Assembly: GCF_002847285.1 (NCBI RefSeq)
Contig: NZ_CP025407.1
Location: 2,420,501-2,484,500, forward strand
Direction: 5' to 3'
Length of the DNA: 64,000 nucleotides
From: Streptomyces sp. CMB-StM0423
GTDB taxonomy: Bacteria; Actinomycetota; Actinomycetes; Streptomycetales; Streptomycetaceae
The number at the start of each line of letters is the position of its first letter. Within the stretch, counting starts at the first letter, position 1. Under the pieces are notes generated by a model, which saw nothing but the letters and a program-made list of their open reading frames with translations, did not search any database and was not told where the DNA came from. Made by a program: the position numbers and the translations under genes. Below are positions 61,424 to 64,000 of this stretch, piece after piece.

Positions 61424-62962
61424 ATGGAATCACGGAGCGCAGCCCCAGCGGGCGGGCCGGGCTCGGAAGCGCTCGGAGATCCCCGGCGGTGGCTCATCCT
61501 CGGCGTCATCTGCACCGCCTATCTCATGGTCGGCCTCGATATGACCGTGATGAACCTCGCCCTGCCGTCGGCGCAGGAAGCGCTGGAGTTCTCCAACTCC
61601 GACCGGCAGTGGATCGTGACCGCGTACGCGCTGCCGTTCGGCAGCCTGCTGCTCTTCAGCGGGCGGCTGTCCGACATCATCGGGCGTAAGGAAAGCTTCC
61701 TCATCGGGCTGACCGGCTTCGCCGGCGCCTCCGCCGTCGGCGGGGCCGCGACCAACTTCGAGATGCTGGTGACGGCCCGCGCCTGCCAGGGCGCCTTCGC
61801 CTCGATGCTGGCGCCCGCCTGTCTGGCGCTGCTGGCCACCACCTTCCACGACCCGAAGGAGAAGGCCAAGGCGTTCGGCATCTACAGCGCGGTCGCGGCC
61901 AGCGGTGCGGGCCTGGGCCTGATCCTCGGCGGCGCGCTGGTCTCGGCGCTGAACTGGCGCTGGTGCATGTACGTCAACCTCGTCTTCGCCGTCGTCGCCT
62001 TCGCCGGCAGCGTCATGCTGATGCAGCGGGAGCCCAAGACCGGGGCCAAGCTGGACGTGCCGGGCGTGGTGCTGGCCTCGGGCGGCATGTTCTGCCTGGT
62101 CTACGGCTTCGCCAACGCCGCCGACGAGGGCTGGGGCACGACCTCGACGTGGGGCGTCCTCGTGCTCGGCGGCGCGCTGCTCCTCGTCTTCGCGTTCTCG
62201 CAGACGCGCGCGACCAACGCGCTGCTGCCGCCCAGGATCCTGCTCGACCGCAACCGCGGCGGCGCGTACTTCACGGTGCTGCTCGTCGGGACCGGCATGT
62301 TCGGCGTGATGCTGTTCCTGATCTACTACATGCAGACCAACCTCGACTACTCGGCGATCACCTCGGGCGTCGCGCTGCTGCCGATGGTCGTGTGCACGAC
62401 CGTGGGCGCGAGCGCCGGCGCCATCAGGCTGATGCCGAAGTACGGCCCCCGGCCGCTGGTCACCTTCGGTCTGGTGCTCAGCGCGCTCGGCATGGCCTGG
62501 CTGACCGTGATCGGCGTGGACTCGGGCTACGTGACCCACCTGCTCGGCCCGCTCATGGTGGTCGGCCTCGGCATGGGCTTCATCTACGCCGCGGCGCTGC
62601 GCACCGGCACCTCGGGCGTAGAGCCCAGGGACGCGGGGATCGCCTCGGCGTGCGTCAACACCGGCCAGCAGCTCGGCGGCGCGGTCGGCACGGCGCTGCT
62701 CAACACCATCGCCGCCACCGCCACCGGCAACTGGCTGGAGAGCAACGTGCAGGGGCAGCCGTCGCAGAGCCAGCTCGACCTCGCGGCGATCGACGGCTAC
62801 ACCACGGTGTTCTGGTGGTGCACCGCTCTCTTCGTGATCGGCGCGGTCGTCGCCGGTCTGATGCTGCGCGGCGGCCCGCTGCCCACGCCCGCGGAGGGGC
62901 CCGCGGAGGAGAAGGCGGACGGGAAGCCGGAAGAGCTGTCCGAGGAGACGAAGACCGCGTAA
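61424..62962 (+). CDS. MFS exporter (DHA2/EmrB-QacA-like, 14 transmembrane segments)
   Basis: A 512-residue drug-proton antiporter. The motif-A loop is GRLSDIIGRKESFLIG, and TM1 carries LMVGLDMTVMNLALPSAQ (the QacA-type signature). About fourteen hydrophobic segments are present, with a charged Glu/Lys tail at the C-terminus. It probably exports the cluster product or an intermediate and gives self-resistance. Start ATG 61424 is chosen because CAGGAGATG lies seven bases upstream; an earlier ATG (61403) lacks a ribosome site. It lies between two haloperoxidase genes and is followed by a hairpin at 62995-63039. Confidence 0.9.
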   Translation: MESRSAAPAGGPGSEALGDPRRWLILGVICTAYLMVGLDMTVMNLALPSAQEALEFSNSDRQWIVTAYALPFGSLLLFSGRLSDIIGRKESFLIGLTGFAGASAVGGAATNFEMLVTARACQGAFASMLAPACLALLATTFHDPKEKAKAFGIYSAVAASGAGLGLILGGALVSALNWRWCMYVNLVFAVVAFAGSVMLMQREPKTGAKLDVPGVVLASGGMFCLVYGFANAADEGWGTTSTWGVLVLGGALLLVFAFSQTRATNALLPPRILLDRNRGGAYFTVLLVGTGMFGVMLFLIYYMQTNLDYSAITSGVALLPMVVCTTVGASAGAIRLMPKYGPRPLVTFGLVLSALGMAWLTVIGVDSGYVTHLLGPLMVVGLGMGFIYAAALRTGTSGVEPRDAGIASACVNTGQQLGGAVGTALLNTIAATATGNWLESNVQGQPSQSQLDLAAIDGYTTVFWWCTALFVIGAVVAGLMLRGGPLPTPAEGPAEEKADGKPEELSEETKTA

Positions 62963-62994
62963 TCCTGAGGCGCACTGCGCCCAGACTGCAGCTC

Positions 62995-63039
62995 AAGCGG
63001 CTGGTGATGCCGGGGTGACCCGGGTATCGCCGGCCGCTT
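62995..63039 (+). terminator. Hairpin between the MFS gene and haloperoxidase 2
   Basis: AAGCGGCTGGTGATGCC (from 62995) pairs with GGTATCGCCGGCCGCTT (to 63039), allowing G-U pairs in RNA, with a GGGGTGACCC inner hairpin. TTTC follows. Likely terminator. Confidence 0.55.
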
Positions 63040-63110
63040 TCGCTTGGGCCGGGAACGTCCGCCGGCCGACCTGTCCTCTCCAGCGGCGCACAGTCGATAA
63101 GGAACCGATG

Positions 63111-64000
63111 ATGACGACGTCCGGAAGCTCCTCCGTCCCCGGCTTCTCCCCACGGCGCAGGTCGCTGCTGCTCGGCAGCGGCTCGGCCGCGGCGCTGGCC
63201 ACCCTGGGCCACGCGGGTACGGCCGCCGCCGAGCCAGGACCGGCGGCGGAGCCGCCGCCCGCCTTCGACCTCGACAAGGGCAACTTCGTCCGGGACCTGC
63301 TCACCGTGGCGGGCGACTCCAGCGGGGAGACGCAGGACCTCGGCCCCGCGGACGTCACCCTCATCTTCTGGATCCAGGACGTCATGCAGACCGCCTGGTT
63401 CGACGCGCTCGCGCCCTACCACCCGACCGCCGTCGGCGTGCGCACCCGGCTCCCCCGCCGCCCCGCCGGCGAGTCCGAGACCAACAGGAACAAGAACATC
63501 GCCGGGCTGTACGCCACGTACCAGGTGGTGAGCGTCGCCTACCCGGAGCGGGGCTACATTCTGCGCGGGCTGCTGGAGGCGATCGGTCTCGACCCCGACG
63601 ACGAGTCGGAGGACCCGGCGACCCCGGCGGGCATCGGCAATCTGGCCGGCAAGGCCGCCGTCGCGGCCCGGCGGCAGGACGGCATGAACTTCCTCGGGGA
63701 CGAGAACCGGAAGTACCACCGCCAGCCCTTCGAGGACTACACCGGCTACGAACCGGTGAACACCGCCTACAAGCTGGTCAACCCGTCGAGGTGGCAGCCG
63801 GCCAGGACCCCGCACCGCCGCCGCGTCGGCGGCGGCCCGGGCGACAAGGGCATCTTCACCGTCCAGCACTTCGCCACCCCGCAGCTCCGGCTGGTCCAGG
63901 GCCACACCTTCCGGGACCCCGGCCGGTTCGAGCTGGCGCCGCCCGACCACAGCGACCACACCGCACCGGGCCGCTACAAGCGCGCCGTCGACGAGATCCT
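63111..64000 (+). CDS. Vanadium-dependent haloperoxidase-like enzyme, copy 2 (truncated by window end)
   Basis: The frame is open from the ATG at 63111 (an alternative ATG lies three bases before) to the last base, giving about 296 residues without a stop. It begins with a Tat signal (FSPRRRSLLLGSGSAAAL) and matches copy 1 through FDLDKGNF, TLIFWIQDVMQTAWFDALAP, DGMNFLGDENRKY and NPSRWQPA. The vanadate-binding residues would lie beyond the window, so activity class cannot be judged. AAGGAACCG precedes the start. A neighbouring paralogue with divergent N-terminal half suggests two different oxidative steps. Confidence 0.85.
   Translation, partial: MTTSGSSSVPGFSPRRRSLLLGSGSAAALATLGHAGTAAAEPGPAAEPPPAFDLDKGNFVRDLLTVAGDSSGETQDLGPADVTLIFWIQDVMQTAWFDALAPYHPTAVGVRTRLPRRPAGESETNRNKNIAGLYATYQVVSVAYPERGYILRGLLEAIGLDPDDESEDPATPAGIGNLAGKAAVAARRQDGMNFLGDENRKYHRQPFEDYTGYEPVNTAYKLVNPSRWQPARTPHRRRVGGGPGDKGIFTVQHFATPQLRLVQGHTFRDPGRFELAPPDHSDHTAPGRYKRAVDEI

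Overview
This is high-GC actinobacterial DNA, almost certainly Streptomyces. Codon third positions are G/C-rich, rare TTA codons sit in regulatory and biosynthetic genes, and typical streptomycete families are present: DUF397/XRE pair, SigJ-type sigma factor, S-adenosyl-methyltransferase DUF574, twin-arginine signals and Ser/Thr kinases with extracytoplasmic sensor domains.

Left arm (1-29931): general chromosomal genes. In order these are the end of a membrane protein, a secreted CocE/PepX hydrolase, hemC, a Tat amidase, a PQQ-propeller lipoprotein, a LuxR regulator, a membrane/hydrolase fusion operon (7953-10977), a methyltransferase with a DCC1 thioredoxin-like partner, an autoregulated ArsR-SRPBCC operon, a hemerythrin, eroded gene remnants, a GNAT, a divergent LysR/NmrA pair, an XRE-DUF397 module with its ATPase, a DUF574 methyltransferase, a lipoprotein-kinase-kinase operon and a large ATPase-LuxR regulator whose 22nd codon is TTA.

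Right arm (30072-64000, running off the end): a hybrid polyketide-terpenoid (prenylated naphthoquinone) cluster of the naphterpin/marinone type. Part A: THN synthase, flaviolin-type cupin oxygenase, aminotransferase and methyltransferase in one operon; dxs; a LUD protein; pseudogene debris of KAS III, SDR, LLM oxidoreductase and P450; a zinc-ribbon methyltransferase; SigJ-type sigma factor; an NphB-like ABBA prenyltransferase; a fused IspH-polyprenyl diphosphate synthase; ispG; an acyl-CoA synthetase-like gene; and a 1832-residue single-chain acetyl-CoA carboxylase. Part B (after 55 kb): second THN synthase, type I IPP isomerase, O-methyltransferase, second ABBA prenyltransferase (TTA codon), two vanadium-haloperoxidase-like enzymes (the second cut by the window end) and an MFS exporter.

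Inferred logic: the carboxylase supplies malonyl-CoA for tetrahydroxynaphthalene made by the type III PKSs. The cupin and aminotransferase give an amino-naphthoquinone. Dxs, IspG, the IspH-synthase fusion and Idi boost IPP/DMAPP and prenyl diphosphate. ABBA enzymes attach the prenyl chain, and the haloperoxidase-like enzymes rearrange or cyclise it. The MEP genes dxr and ispD-F are absent here and would come from elsewhere.

The most notable findings are the IspH-prenyl synthase fusion; tandem 11-bp direct repeats of the kind bound by SARP activators at five places in part A, with no SARP gene in the window; a distinct near-identical promoter on the two main transcription units of part B; and the eukaryote-like single-chain carboxylase.
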